Below are positions 16,779 to 25,205 of a DNA stretch of 49,019 bases, piece by piece. Origin of the DNA: Caldisericaceae bacterium (GTDB taxonomy: Bacteria; Caldisericota; Caldisericia; Caldisericales; Caldisericaceae); the NCBI GenBank assembly GCA_036574215.1, contig JAINCR010000037.1:1-49019 (forward strand). Direction: 5' to 3'. The position numbers were made by a program, and so were the translations under genes. The notes under the pieces are model-generated. The model did not search any database and was not told the origin of the DNA. It saw only the letters and a list, made by a program, of their open reading frames with translations. Each line of letters starts with the position of its first letter. Position 1 is the first letter of the stretch.

Positions 16779-17858
16779 ATGAAATTCAGTAACGAAGACT
16801 ACAAATCTTTTGAAAAATTTAGCCAATATTTTAACGAAATTTTAGAAGAAATCGAAAAAGTTATAATTTTTTTAAAAGAAACTTTAAACAAGGTAGACCA
16901 TTTTCCTAAAGAAATGAACCATACTTCCTATGCAGAATTTATAGGAAACTTCAAACAAAAGCCCATTAATCGTAAAACCCCCCTAGATTATTCAATTCTT
17001 GCAGTGGATGGTTCTAATTTTCCTGTAAATGAGGAGATTTACCTTCCTTTCTTTGGGATAAGCGTAGCTTCTGTTTTCGAAAAGTTTGGTGAAAAACCAA
17101 CATTTGATAGAACTTCAAAATTCAAACTATTTTATAAACCACAGGAGATATTTTCAGAAGATGGTAAACTATTAACAAAAGAGGAAATTAATATAAAAAT
17201 GTTGTTAGAAGAAAGTAAATTTCTAAGCAAAAAGCTTGAAGACTATAAGCCTCACTATGCTCTATTTGATGGTTCCTTAATTTTATGGGGATTAATGAGT
17301 CCTTTAAAATACGATCCTAACAATGTTGTTGAATTTGAAAAATTTATCCTTAAAGCAAAATCGCTACACATACCTATTGCAGGAATCATTAGTGGTTCAA
17401 GGTCTAAAGAAATTATCAATACACTATCACTTTATCTAAAAGAGAATAATTTCGAGAAATTTGTCAAATACCGCAGTTTAATAAATTCAATTTTTGATAT
17501 TCAACTCATGGATAAAGTTTTAGAAAATAATTCAATATCAAGCCTTTTTAAGGTAAATAAATACTTACTTAAAAACTACAGTGAAAATATATACTTCTTT
17601 TTTCTCAAAACAGAATACGAAGTTTTAAGAGTAGAAATTCCAGAATTTGTAATAGACGAAATAGACAGACTATCAACAATCGTTTTGGACCAAGTTAAAA
17701 AAGGGGCAGGTTATCCTGTAATTTTACAACTTGCCCATCAAGAAGCAGTTATTAATGACGAAATAAAAGCTTTTATCAACAACCTGATTTTTAAAAATTA
17801 TAAAGATAAAAATATTTTTAATCAAAAGCTCCTATCAAAACTTAGGAAGAGAATTTAA
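16779..17858 (+). CDS. nurA: NurA-domain 5'-3' nuclease
   Basis: NurA is a manganese-dependent nuclease that in archaea works with the HerA translocase in DNA end resection; bacterial homologues exist. The 359-residue protein has the RNase H-like metal residues in the expected order: Asp77 in ILAVDGSN, Asp164 in ALFDGSLILW, and a C-terminal His in LQLAHQEAVIND (about 319). IAGIISGSRSKEI and the late VLRVEIPEF strand also fit. HerA is not adjacent; flanking genes are DUF401 (divergent) and ispG (convergent, 2-base gap). The start at 16779 follows an extended -10 directly, so the message appears leaderless. Confidence 0.85.
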   Translation: MKFSNEDYKSFEKFSQYFNEILEEIEKVIIFLKETLNKVDHFPKEMNHTSYAEFIGNFKQKPINRKTPLDYSILAVDGSNFPVNEEIYLPFFGISVASVFEKFGEKPTFDRTSKFKLFYKPQEIFSEDGKLLTKEEINIKMLLEESKFLSKKLEDYKPHYALFDGSLILWGLMSPLKYDPNNVVEFEKFILKAKSLHIPIAGIISGSRSKEIINTLSLYLKENNFEKFVKYRSLINSIFDIQLMDKVLENNSISSLFKVNKYLLKNYSENIYFFFLKTEYEVLRVEIPEFVIDEIDRLSTIVLDQVKKGAGYPVILQLAHQEAVINDEIKAFINNLIFKNYKDKNIFNQKLLSKLRKRI

Positions 17859-17860
17859 AA

Positions 17861-18898
17861 TTACGAATTCAATATTTCTTCTACCTCTTTTTTTAATACA
17901 GGATAAATTTCTTCTCCTATTAGTGTTTTAACAATTTCTCCCTTTTTAAATAGCACCCCTGAGTTCTTTCCGCAAGCAACACCAATGTCTGCATCCTTTG
18001 CTTCACCAGGGCCATTTACCACACAACCCATCACTGCAACATTAATAGGTTTTTTTGCTTTGATAAAGTCTTTCTGAAGTTTTCTTACTATTTCTTCTAT
18101 ATCTACCTCAGCTCTTCCACACATAGGACAAGAAATTATGTTTAAACCAAAGTTTCTCAACTTTAGAGTTTTTAATATACCGAACCCAGCAATTACCTCT
18201 TCAACTGGATCACCAGTTATTGAAATCCTAAGTGTATCTCCAATACCTTCGTGGAGAAGAATCCCTACGCCCACACTGCTTTTAATAAGCGATTCTCTTA
18301 GGGGGCCAGCTTCTGTTACACCAAGGTGAATGGGGTAAACAAACATTTCATCAATTTTTCTATTTACTTCAATAGTAAGTAATGGGTCAGAAGTTTTTGC
18401 TGATATTACTATATCATCAAAATCAACAGCGTGCAATATATCAATTTCCTTTTTAACGCTTTTAACAAGAGCCTCCACAATATTCTTTGGTCTATTTCTA
18501 AATGAACCTAGATTTGAACCCACTCTTATAGGAATACCACGTTCTTTACACGATGTTGCAATCTTTTTAATCCACTCTTCATTTATTATGTTAGAAGGAT
18601 TTAGCCTAATTTTGTCTGCTCCATTTTCTATGGACAACAATGCAAGTTGCGGATCAAAATGAATATCTGCAACAAGAGGAATATGAATCATTTTCTTTAT
18701 TTCTTTTAATTTTAAAGCTGCTTCTCTGTCTTTTACAGCAACTCGAACAATTTCACAACCGTAATCCTCAAGTAAAAGAATTTGCTCAACTGTAGATTTT
18801 ACATCTCTTGTGTCTGTTTTTGTCATTGATTGCACATATATTGGGTTATTACCCCCTATAGTGAGGTCTCCTATTCTAACTAATTTTTTGTTTCTCAT
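17861..18898 (-). CDS. ispG: 4-hydroxy-3-methylbut-2-en-1-yl diphosphate synthase IspG
   Basis: [4Fe-4S] enzyme of the MEP pathway, converting MEcPP to HMBPP. Cluster ligands Cys257, Cys260 (CPMCGRAE) and Cys292, plus Glu299 (GCVVNGPGEA), are all present, and the TIM-barrel N-terminal part has IRLNPSNI (about 97-104) and RVGSNLGS. At 345 residues it is the short bacterial form without the plant/Chlamydia insertion. It overlaps rseP by 4 bases and is the last gene of the rpsB operon, with dxr two genes upstream. The 3' end converges on nurA with only two bases between. Confidence 0.97.
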   Translation of the reverse strand: MRNKKLVRIGDLTIGGNNPIYVQSMTKTDTRDVKSTVEQILLLEDYGCEIVRVAVKDREAALKLKEIKKMIHIPLVADIHFDPQLALLSIENGADKIRLNPSNIINEEWIKKIATSCKERGIPIRVGSNLGSFRNRPKNIVEALVKSVKKEIDILHAVDFDDIVISAKTSDPLLTIEVNRKIDEMFVYPIHLGVTEAGPLRESLIKSSVGVGILLHEGIGDTLRISITGDPVEEVIAGFGILKTLKLRNFGLNIISCPMCGRAEVDIEEIVRKLQKDFIKAKKPINVAVMGCVVNGPGEAKDADIGVACGKNSGVLFKKGEIVKTLIGEEIYPVLKKEVEEILNS

Positions 18899-19914
18899 TT
18901 GTTGAATAGCTTCAAAATATCATTAATACTAACAATGAACATTAATCCGAGAATTATCATTAAAGCAATACTTTGAATTCTTGATGTTTTTTCTGCAGGG
19001 ATTCTTTTCCGAGTTATCGCTTCAAAAATAATTAAAACAAGCCAGCTTCCGTCAAGTGGGGGAACAGGTAGTAAATTTGTAAAGGCTAAAGCTATACTTA
19101 TATAGGCAACAAAAAACAAAAGACTTAGAAAACCACCAGAAGCTGCAGTGCCAGTCATTGCAATAATGCCTATTGGACCCGACACCGAAGATATTCCTAC
19201 ACGTGTAAAGAGTTGGGGAATGAATTTAAACATTAAAAAAAGGCTTTCGAATGCCCATTTAAAGGCTTCTATAATTGACCTATAAACGGGGTACTTTTCT
19301 CCTCTAGGAGAAATACCAATCATCCACTTTTGTTGCGTGCTTTCAAATTTTGGAGCAATAGAGAAAGTTAATTTATTTCCGTTTCTCTCAATTACAAATG
19401 TAGCAGTTCTATCTTTATTTTGTTGAACTTTTTGAACTAATTCTTCCCAACTGTCAATACTAACTCCATTAATTTCTAAAATTTTATCTCCTTGCTTCAA
19501 CCCCGCAATTTCTGCAGGACTTCCTTGCACTACGGAAGCAATGGTCGTTGTCGGTGAAAGTGGATTTCCAAATGTTGCAAATACTAGAGAGAAAATAAGT
19601 ATTGCAACGATGATATTCATCAATGGTCCTGCACTTATTGTAAAAATTTTTTGCAAGGCACTCCTGTTGTAGAATCCATCTTCTGCGTCAAAATTATCTT
19701 CCATTCCTTTTATTTTTACGTATCCCAGGATGGGTAAGACGCCAATCTTAAACACCATACCATCTTTAAATTTTTTGCTAAAAATAGTCTTACCGAAGCC
19801 AATTGCAAATTCCTCAACGGGAATTTTTGATAAGCGCGCAGCAACAAAGTGACCGAATTCGTGAGCTAAAGCAAGGAATGAAATAATTAAAATACCATAT
19901 ATTACGGTTAACAT
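18895..19914 (-). CDS. rseP: Site-2 membrane zinc metalloprotease, RseP/RasP family
   Basis: Intramembrane M50 protease that cleaves anti-sigma factors or remnant signal peptides within the membrane. HEFGH (His18, Glu19, His22) lies in the first membrane helix, the second metal motif NLLPVPPLDGS near 283-293, and one PDZ domain at about 125-195 (VVQGSPAEIAGLKQGDKILEING). The 339-residue length and single PDZ fit the smaller Gram-positive/thermophile type. It sits between dxr and ispG, a common place for this gene. The ribosome binding site AGAGGTGAT precedes the ATG. Confidence 0.95.
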   Translation of the reverse strand: MLTVIYGILIISFLALAHEFGHFVAARLSKIPVEEFAIGFGKTIFSKKFKDGMVFKIGVLPILGYVKIKGMEDNFDAEDGFYNRSALQKIFTISAGPLMNIIVAILIFSLVFATFGNPLSPTTTIASVVQGSPAEIAGLKQGDKILEINGVSIDSWEELVQKVQQNKDRTATFVIERNGNKLTFSIAPKFESTQQKWMIGISPRGEKYPVYRSIIEAFKWAFESLFLMFKFIPQLFTRVGISSVSGPIGIIAMTGTAASGGFLSLLFFVAYISIALAFTNLLPVPPLDGSWLVLIIFEAITRKRIPAEKTSRIQSIALMIILGLMFIVSINDILKLFNK

Positions 19915-19921
19915 TTTTTTA

Positions 19922-21052
19922 TCACCTCTTATACCTCAGATATTCTTTCGCTTTCTCAATATCTTTGTAGTATTCATCAATAACATCTTCAATTGAATTT
20001 AGTTTTCTAAATTCAACTCTATTCATTAATTCTATATAAAATTTCTCAATCTCAAAAAACGATATTTTTTGTAGAAGAAATGACTCTACTAAAATCTCAT
20101 CGAAGGCAACAATCGCTGGTAGATAACTACCTCCTAACATTGCGTAGTTCAAAAGAAAATCGAAAAGCGGAAATAATTCTCTATCAATTTCAAAGAAAGT
20201 CAGGTTTTTAATTGATAAGAAATCAAGTTCTTTAAAATTATTGTTCTGCCTTACTGGATGTGTTAAAGCGTATTGAATATGGAAATCCATCTCTCTTTCG
20301 CTAATAACTGCTTTTAGTTGCTTATCAATAAATTCGACAATTGCATGAATGATACTTTCTCTATGAATGATCGATGTTATGTTTTTGTATGGAATATTAA
20401 ACAGAAAATGAGTTTCTATAATTTCGAAAGCTTTGTTAACAAGATTAGCAGAATCAACCGAAATTTTTTTTCCCATTTGCCAATTGGGGTGTTTCAAAAC
20501 CTCAGAAATAGTAACATTTGAAAGTTCTTCTTTGTTTCTTCCAAAGAAAGGTCCTCCAGAAGCAGTAACATAGATTTTTTTGATGCTTTTTCGGTCCTCT
20601 CCAAGAAGAGCTTGGTATATTGCTGAAGTTTCTGAATCAATCGGTAAAACCTTGTTATCTAATTCATATCCATCAAAGAGTAGTTCTCCTCCTGCTATAA
20701 TGCTCTCTTTATTTGCTATTCCTATTTTTATGTTGTTATCCATACAAGTGCTAATAGCCTTTAGTGAAGTAATATGAGATGCAAGAAAAAGCACAATATT
20801 AGGTTTAGCTTCCAAAATTATCTTATCAAGATCTTCTATTTGGTATTTTTTAAAATCCCCAACCTTTAATTTTTCTAAGACATCGGAACTTGCTAAGACA
20901 AAGTTTGCCTTGGTTTTTTCAACCTGTTCATTTAAAAGCTCGTAGTTTTTGAAGCCACTTATGCCTACAATATTATAACCAAGAGATATTGCAATATCTA
21001 CGGCTTTTCTTCCTAACGTGCCAGTTGAACCTACAATAAAAACTCTCTTCAA
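19922..21052 (-). CDS. dxr: 1-deoxy-D-xylulose 5-phosphate reductoisomerase
   Basis: Committed step of the MEP pathway: DXP to MEP with NADPH and a divalent metal. The Rossmann motif GSTGTLGRKAVDIA is at 8-21, the metal-binding region LPIDSETSAIYQAL near 135-150, ASGGPFFGR in the middle, and HPNWQMGKKISVDSANLVNKAFEIIE is the family signature. At 376 residues it is full length. It starts at TTG, directly after the uppS stop and behind GGTGGGG. The operon also holds ispG, so two MEP steps are co-expressed with the undecaprenyl synthase that uses their products. Confidence 0.96.
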   Translation of the reverse strand: MKRVFIVGSTGTLGRKAVDIAISLGYNIVGISGFKNYELLNEQVEKTKANFVLASSDVLEKLKVGDFKKYQIEDLDKIILEAKPNIVLFLASHITSLKAISTCMDNNIKIGIANKESIIAGGELLFDGYELDNKVLPIDSETSAIYQALLGEDRKSIKKIYVTASGGPFFGRNKEELSNVTISEVLKHPNWQMGKKISVDSANLVNKAFEIIETHFLFNIPYKNITSIIHRESIIHAIVEFIDKQLKAVISEREMDFHIQYALTHPVRQNNNFKELDFLSIKNLTFFEIDRELFPLFDFLLNYAMLGGSYLPAIVAFDEILVESFLLQKISFFEIEKFYIELMNRVEFRKLNSIEDVIDEYYKDIEKAKEYLRYKR

Positions 21053-21742
21053 TTATACCCCACCGAATCTTCTTTCTCTTTTATTAAATTCAGTAATTAT
21101 TTCAAGAAATTCTTCTTTTGTGAAATCAGGCCAAAGGGTTTTTGTAAAAAATAGCTCAGAGTAAGCAGCTTGATAAAGTAAAAAATTACTTAGCCGCATT
21201 TCCCCGCTTGTCCTTATTATAAGGTCAGGATCTGGAAGATCTTTTGTAAACAAAAAGTTCTTAAAACTCTCCTCAGTAATTTCCATATCAGTTGATTTTG
21301 CTTTCTTTGCTGCTTCGACTATTTCAAGGCGAGCACCGTAATTTATTGCAAGAGTTAAAGTTAATTTTTCACCATTTTCTGTATCTTTTATAGCATAATC
21401 TATAGCTTTTCTTAAAAAAATTGGTAACTGGTTTAAATTTCCTATAACATTCAACCTAATTGAGTTTGTTTTAAGTTCTGGAATGTATTCTTTTACAGAA
21501 TTAGCAAATAATTCAAATAAAAAGTTTATTTCCTCTTCTCCTCTTTTCCAGTTTTCTGTAGAAAAGGTAAAAAGAGTAAGAAATTTGATTCCGATCTTAA
21601 GAGAAGCTTCTACAATTTCTTTTACGACCTTTACGCCAACTCTGTGTCCTTCAATACGTTTAAGTCCTTTATTTTTTGCCCATCTTCCGTTCCCATCCAT
21701 TATGATTGCAACATGAACAGGAACGGAAGAAAACTCAACCAT
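21053..21742 (-). CDS. uppS: Undecaprenyl diphosphate synthase (cis-prenyltransferase)
   Basis: Builds the C55 lipid carrier for peptidoglycan from farnesyl diphosphate and IPP. The active-site start VAIIMDGNGRWAK (Asp16) and RIEGHRVGV, TLFTFSTENWKR, and the C-terminal signature DLIIRTSGEMRLSNFLLYQAAYSEL are present. At 229 residues it is slightly short but complete. It overlaps the frr stop by one base (TAATG). In many bacteria cdsA follows uppS; here it is absent and dxr follows directly. The lipid-carrier recycling enzyme UppP is encoded near 47.7 kb. Confidence 0.96.
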   Translation of the reverse strand: MVEFSSVPVHVAIIMDGNGRWAKNKGLKRIEGHRVGVKVVKEIVEASLKIGIKFLTLFTFSTENWKRGEEEINFLFELFANSVKEYIPELKTNSIRLNVIGNLNQLPIFLRKAIDYAIKDTENGEKLTLTLAINYGARLEIVEAAKKAKSTDMEITEESFKNFLFTKDLPDPDLIIRTSGEMRLSNFLLYQAAYSELFFTKTLWPDFTKEEFLEIITEFNKRERRFGGV

Positions 21743-22311
21743 TAAATTTCTAAGATCTCCTTTTCCTTTTTCTCTAATCTTTCATCAATTAACTTTATGT
21801 ATTTCTCAGTAAGCTGCTGAATTTTTTCTTGCATTCTAAACTTATCGTCTTCTGAAATTTCTTTATTCTTCTCAAGCGTCTTTACTTTTTCAATTTCATC
21901 CCTTCGGATTGCTCTTATCTCTTCTCTAAATTCTTCAGCAAGCTTTTTTACCTGTACTACAAATTTTTGCCTTTCTTCTTCAGTTAATTTTGGAAAAGGA
22001 AGAACAATAACACTTCCGTCGTTTTGAGGTGTAACACCAAGGTTAGCTTTTAGAATCGCCCTCTCAATTTCTTTCAAAAGAGACTTATCCCACGGCTCAA
22101 CGGATAAAACTCTTGGCTTTGGCGAAGAGATAGTTGCAACTTGCTTCAAGGGCATTAGAGTTCCATAAGCTTCTACTTTAACAGGGTCTAAAATTTCGGG
22201 TGTAATTCGTGTAACCATAATCTTTGCAAACTCTTTTTCCATTACCTCAAGAGCCTTCTTCATCTTTTCTTCTACTTCTTTATAAATGTTTTTCTCTACC
22301 TCAAAATTCAT
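21742..22311 (-). CDS. frr: Ribosome recycling factor
   Basis: Splits post-termination ribosomes with EF-G. Recognised by VTRITPEILDPVKVEAYGTLMPLKQVATIS, LSVEPWDKSLLKEIERAI, NDGSVIVLPFPKLTEERR-like and the charged three-helix bundle C-terminus (EEFREEIRAIRRDEIEKVK). The start is ATG 22311, seven bases after AGGAGG; the in-frame TTG two codons upstream abuts that site and is less likely. The resulting 189 residues match the family length of about 185. Flanked by pyrH and uppS in the common order. Confidence 0.96.
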   Translation of the reverse strand: MNFEVEKNIYKEVEEKMKKALEVMEKEFAKIMVTRITPEILDPVKVEAYGTLMPLKQVATISSPKPRVLSVEPWDKSLLKEIERAILKANLGVTPQNDGSVIVLPFPKLTEEERQKFVVQVKKLAEEFREEIRAIRRDEIEKVKTLEKNKEISEDDKFRMQEKIQQLTEKYIKLIDERLEKKEKEILEI

Positions 22312-22313
22312 AA

Positions 22314-23033
22314 TCAATCCTCCTTAATTATTGTCCCTACTTTACCTTCTAGTACGGCTTTCAAAAGCATATTTTCCCCTTTTATGCTGAAAAGTATGAT
22401 AGGAAGTTTAAAATCTCTACATAAAGAAACTGCAGTTGCATCCATTACCTTCAAATCTTTCAACAAGAATTCTGTATAAGTAATCGTCTCATACCTAATA
22501 GCATTTGCATTTTTCATTGGATCATCTGAATAAATTGCATCAACTTTAGTTGCTTTAAATAGTGCATCTGCTTTTAGTTCTAATGCTCTAAGGGCTGCTG
22601 TTGTATCAGTAGTGAAAAATGGGAGGCCAGTTCCTCCTGCAAATATTATTATACGTTTCTTTAAGAAATGAGCCTGGGCCTTTGCAAGGATATATGGTTC
22701 TGCTACTTCTGGGATAGTGAATGACGACATAACTCTTGCATCAACACCGAGTTTTAACAAGGAGTTTTGGATAGCAAGAGCGTTAATGATCGTTGCAAGC
22801 ATTCCCATATAATCGCCAGTTGCTCTGTCTATACCAAGTTTTTCTGCCTCTGCTCCTCTTAAGATATTTCCACCACCTATTACAATACCAACTTCTATTC
22901 CAGACAAAAAAAGCTCTTTAATTTGGAATGCAAGATTGTTCAAAGTAGAGTTACTTATACCTTTTCCGTCTTCATCCTCTAAAGCTTCACCACTTAGTTT
23001 GAGAATTATCCTTTTATATGGTTGCAAGATCAA
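22314..23033 (-). CDS. pyrH: UMP kinase
   Basis: Phosphorylates UMP to UDP; amino acid kinase family, hexameric and regulated by GTP and UTP. Seen: [11 protein letters not shown] near the N-terminus, [13 protein letters not shown] (about 47-59), the UMP-binding [16 protein letters not shown], and [21 protein letters not shown] (nucleotide site). At 239 residues it is full length. The start is TTG at 23033, sharing TTGA with the tsf stop, with GGTAGGTG upstream. It sits between tsf and frr in the classic order. Confidence 0.96.
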   Translation of the reverse strand: MILQPYKRIILKLSGEALEDEDGKGISNSTLNNLAFQIKELFLSGIEVGIVIGGGNILRGAEAEKLGIDRATGDYMGMLATIINALAIQNSLLKLGVDARVMSSFTIPEVAEPYILAKAQAHFLKKRIIIFAGGTGLPFFTTDTTAALRALELKADALFKATKVDAIYSDDPMKNANAIRYETITYTEFLLKDLKVMDATAVSLCRDFKLPIILFSIKGENMLLKAVLEGKVGTIIKED

Positions 23034-23617
23034 GCACCTACCTTAAACCTAACAAATCTTCTTACGGTAATATTTTCACCAAATTTTGCGATGTACTCTT
23101 TAATCAGGTCTTCAATTGTTTTACTCTCATCTTTTAAATACTCCTGCTCAAGCAAACAGCGCTCTTTAAAGAAGTTTTCAATTTTGCCTTCTATAATTTT
23201 TTCGATAACATTTGCAGGTTTTCCTTCTTCTTCGAGCTGTTTTCTATAAATTTCTTTTTCTTTTTCAATCACTTCTTGTGGAACATCTTCTCTTGAGACA
23301 AATTCAGGAGAAGATGCGGCAATTTGAAGAGCGATATCATCTGCCAACTGTTTAAACTCTTCAGTTCTTGCAACAAAATCAGTTTCACTATTAACTTCAA
23401 CCAACACACCAAGCTGTGCACCTGGATGGATATAACTAACTATTATTCCTTCATTGGTTATCCTGCCAGATTTCTTAACCGCTTTTGCAAGACCTTTTAC
23501 TCTTAAAATTTCAATAGCCTTCTCAATATCTTGATTTGATTCTTCAAGTGCCTTCTTGCAATCGGCAATACCGGCTCCTGTTCTTGCTCTAAGTTCTTTA
23601 ATTAAATCTATACTCAT
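23030..23617 (-). CDS. tsf: Elongation factor Ts
   Basis: Nucleotide exchange factor for EF-Tu. The N-terminal UBA-like domain [21 protein letters not shown] and the core motif [18 protein letters not shown] are clear. The protein is only 195 residues, close to the short Thermus-type EF-Ts and much shorter than the roughly 280-residue enterobacterial form; most of the second core subdomain is missing. This reads as a lineage trait rather than truncation, because the end [17 protein letters not shown] is the normal C-terminus. A GAGAGGTGA site precedes the ATG. Confidence 0.96.
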   Translation of the reverse strand: MSIDLIKELRARTGAGIADCKKALEESNQDIEKAIEILRVKGLAKAVKKSGRITNEGIIVSYIHPGAQLGVLVEVNSETDFVARTEEFKQLADDIALQIAASSPEFVSREDVPQEVIEKEKEIYRKQLEEEGKPANVIEKIIEGKIENFFKERCLLEQEYLKDESKTIEDLIKEYIAKFGENITVRRFVRFKVGA

Positions 23618-23629
23618 AATATCACCTCT

Positions 23630-24409
23630 CTATCCTTTATAATCTTCATAATCTTCAAAATTGAAGTCTTCATCTACCATAACTTCTTCCTGGGGTTGTT
23701 CTTCAACAATTTCTTCACGATCGACTTTACCTTCTCTACCTTCAATCACTGCATTTGCAACAATCGAAGTTAAAAGTCTCAAAGACCTAATTGCATCGTC
23801 GTTTCCAGGGATGCAATAGTCAACATCTTCTGGATTAGAATTTGTATCGCAAATTCCAATTACAGGAATTCTTATTTTTTTAGCTTCTAATATGGCACTT
23901 CTCTCCTTATGGGTATCGGTTACAAAAATTGCCCAAGGTAAGGTAACCATATCTTTTACACCTTCATAGAGTTTTCTTAACTTTGCAAGTTCTCTTTCAA
24001 GTTTAACTCTTTCCTTTACAGAGATTGTTGAAAGGTAACCTTCAGATTCCATTGTTTCAAGTTCCTTCAACCTATTAATACTTCTCCTTACCGTTTGAAA
24101 GTTAGTAAGCAAACCACCAACCCATCGTTCATTTACATAGAACATGCCACATCTTTCTGCTTCTTCTTTTACAATGTCCTGAGCTGCTTTTTTTGTGCCG
24201 ACAAAGACAATTTTACCGCCTTCTTTTGAAATGTTGACTACAAAATTGTAAGCCTCTTCAATTTTTTTAGCTGTAAGTCTTAGATCAAAAATGTGGATAC
24301 CGTTTCTTTTTGTAAAAATGTACTCTTTCATTCTAGGATCCCAGCGTTTCACCTGATGTCCGAAATGAACACCAGCCTCTAGTAATTCTTTCATTGTAAC
24401 AACACTCAT
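23630..24409 (-). CDS. rpsB: Ribosomal protein S2
   Basis: 30S subunit protein S2, 259 residues. It begins VTMKELLEAGVHFGHQ, with the S2 signatures KRWDPRMKEYIF and NERWVGGLLTNFQT, then PWAIFVTDTHKERSAI and IPVIGICDTNSNPE. The start ATG 24409 is preceded by GGGAGG at 8 bases; an open frame running 43 codons further upstream is the untranslated leader, as it crosses the ribosome binding site and promoter. The acidic tail is long. First gene of the rpsB-tsf-pyrH-frr-uppS-dxr-rseP-ispG operon. Confidence 0.96.
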   Translation of the reverse strand: MSVVTMKELLEAGVHFGHQVKRWDPRMKEYIFTKRNGIHIFDLRLTAKKIEEAYNFVVNISKEGGKIVFVGTKKAAQDIVKEEAERCGMFYVNERWVGGLLTNFQTVRRSINRLKELETMESEGYLSTISVKERVKLERELAKLRKLYEGVKDMVTLPWAIFVTDTHKERSAILEAKKIRIPVIGICDTNSNPEDVDYCIPGNDDAIRSLRLLTSIVANAVIEGREGKVDREEIVEEQPQEEVMVDEDFNFEDYEDYKG

Positions 24410-24510
24410 TCTAAAACCTCCCAATTTAGTTTTTTCCTCCCATCCTTCTACTTCTGGAGGCAAGTTGCGTCTTGCACTTTCCAGAAATTCAGATGGTGTG
24501 TATTCACTAC

Positions 24511-24538
24511 ATTTTATGAATTTATTCAAAAAAATCAA
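24511..24538 (-). promoter_or_regulatory. Promoter of the rpsB operon
   Basis: Minus strand TTGATT (24538 to 24533), 16 bases, TAAAAT (24516 to 24511). The predicted start near 24504 leaves a leader of about 95 bases before the rpsB ATG, the longest leader in this window and a plausible place for S2 feedback control. Confidence 0.65.
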
Positions 24539-24838
24539 GGTTTATGATTATTACATTGAACTTTTTTTAATTAAAATAATACATTTGAGTTCTAAGAATT
24601 TTAAAACTATTTTAGTTTATCTACATTTTTTAAGCAATAGTTACCTATTGCTTAAAAATAAAAACTTGAAAGCGTTTAGAACTAAAAATTGCAAGGACGT
24701 TTCATACTGAAAATGACTAACTTATTCAAGAAGAAAAACTCGCCCATATAGAAACTTACAGAAATTATGCTTTTAAAACAACAGATGAGGAACTTTTAAA
24801 AATCTCACATAAATTTATAAATCGGAGGATGTATAAAT
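24539..24838. other. AT-rich spacer between rpsB promoter and HTH gene
   Basis: No complete gene is seen here. The stretch holds a 14-bp perfect inverted repeat (24627-24658) and a start-less frame with protein-like composition running 24721-24882 into the next gene. An 81-codon open frame at 24465-24710 crosses the rpsB leader and the hairpin and has no ribosome binding site, so I do not call it. Confidence 0.5.
24627..24658. repeat. Perfect 14-bp inverted repeat, not a terminator
   Basis: TTTTTAAGCAATAG, loop TTAC, CTATTGCTTAAAAA. On both strands the T run lies before the stem and the A run after it, the reverse of an intrinsic terminator. It could be an operator, a cruciform-forming element or the relic end of a small mobile element. 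Confidence 0.7.
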
Positions 24839-24882
24839 ATGCAAAAGAGGAATATAGAAGAAATCAAGCAAAGTGCAATTAG
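24721..24882 (+). pseudogene. Start-less protein-like frame, possible gene remnant
   Basis: A 53-codon open frame bounded by TAA at 24718 and TAG at 24880, with no ATG, GTG or TTG near its beginning. The peptide includes EEKLAHIETYRNYAF and TDEELLKISHKFINRRMYKY, amphipathic and charged like a real helical protein, and it overlaps the HTH gene in another frame. It could be a decayed small gene or chance; I do not recognise a family. Confidence 0.25.
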
Positions 24883-25129
24883 TAAATTAAAAGACGATGA
24901 TTATAACATCATCTACGAGATATACTTTAAGCATACTTCTATTCATAAACTATCAAGAAAGCTTGGCATCTCAAAGCTTGCGGTAAGATATAGAAAGCAA
25001 AGGGCACTAAGAAATTTAAAAAGTATTATTTTAATACAACAATTGCAAAGAAAGAAAGTCATAACTTTCAAAATAAAAAGAAGAAAGAAACTCAAGCAAA
25101 AACTTGCAAAATATTTATATTTTATATAA
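24839..25129 (+). CDS. Small sigma-70 region 4-like helix-turn-helix protein
   Basis: A 96-residue very basic protein. Residues about 13-60 (SKLKDDDYNIIYEIYFKHTS, then HKLSRKLGISKLAVRYRKQRALRNLK) align by eye with sigma factor region 4, the -35-recognition HTH, but sigma regions 2 and 3 are absent. Similar short proteins with YRKQRAL occur in conjugative and phage-like elements of Firmicutes. The C-terminal third is a lysine/arginine-rich tail (KIKRRKKLKQKLAKYL). A CGGAGGATG site lies 5 to 7 bases before the ATG. It opens the accessory stretch and hints at mobile-element ancestry; a DNA-binding role is inferred. Confidence 0.7.
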   Translation: MQKRNIEEIKQSAISKLKDDDYNIIYEIYFKHTSIHKLSRKLGISKLAVRYRKQRALRNLKSIILIQQLQRKKVITFKIKRRKKLKQKLAKYLYFI

Positions 25130-25205
25130 AATCATTATTTGAATATTTATGTATTTAAGACGAGTTTCTCATAATTAGAAACTCAAGAGTTGTGGAAAGT
25201 TAACT

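Noticed and set aside
23630-24409. Frameshift or fusion in rpsB because of the long acidic tail
   Set aside because: The reading frame is continuous and S2 proteins often carry variable acidic C-terminal tails.
24627-24658. Terminator for the rpsB region or HTH gene
   Set aside because: The T run is before the stem and the A run after it on both strands, so it cannot end transcription by the intrinsic mechanism.
24465-24710. An 81-codon frame opposite the rpsB leader
   Set aside because: It crosses the rpsB promoter and the inverted repeat, has no ribosome binding site, and its peptide is just AT-rich translation.
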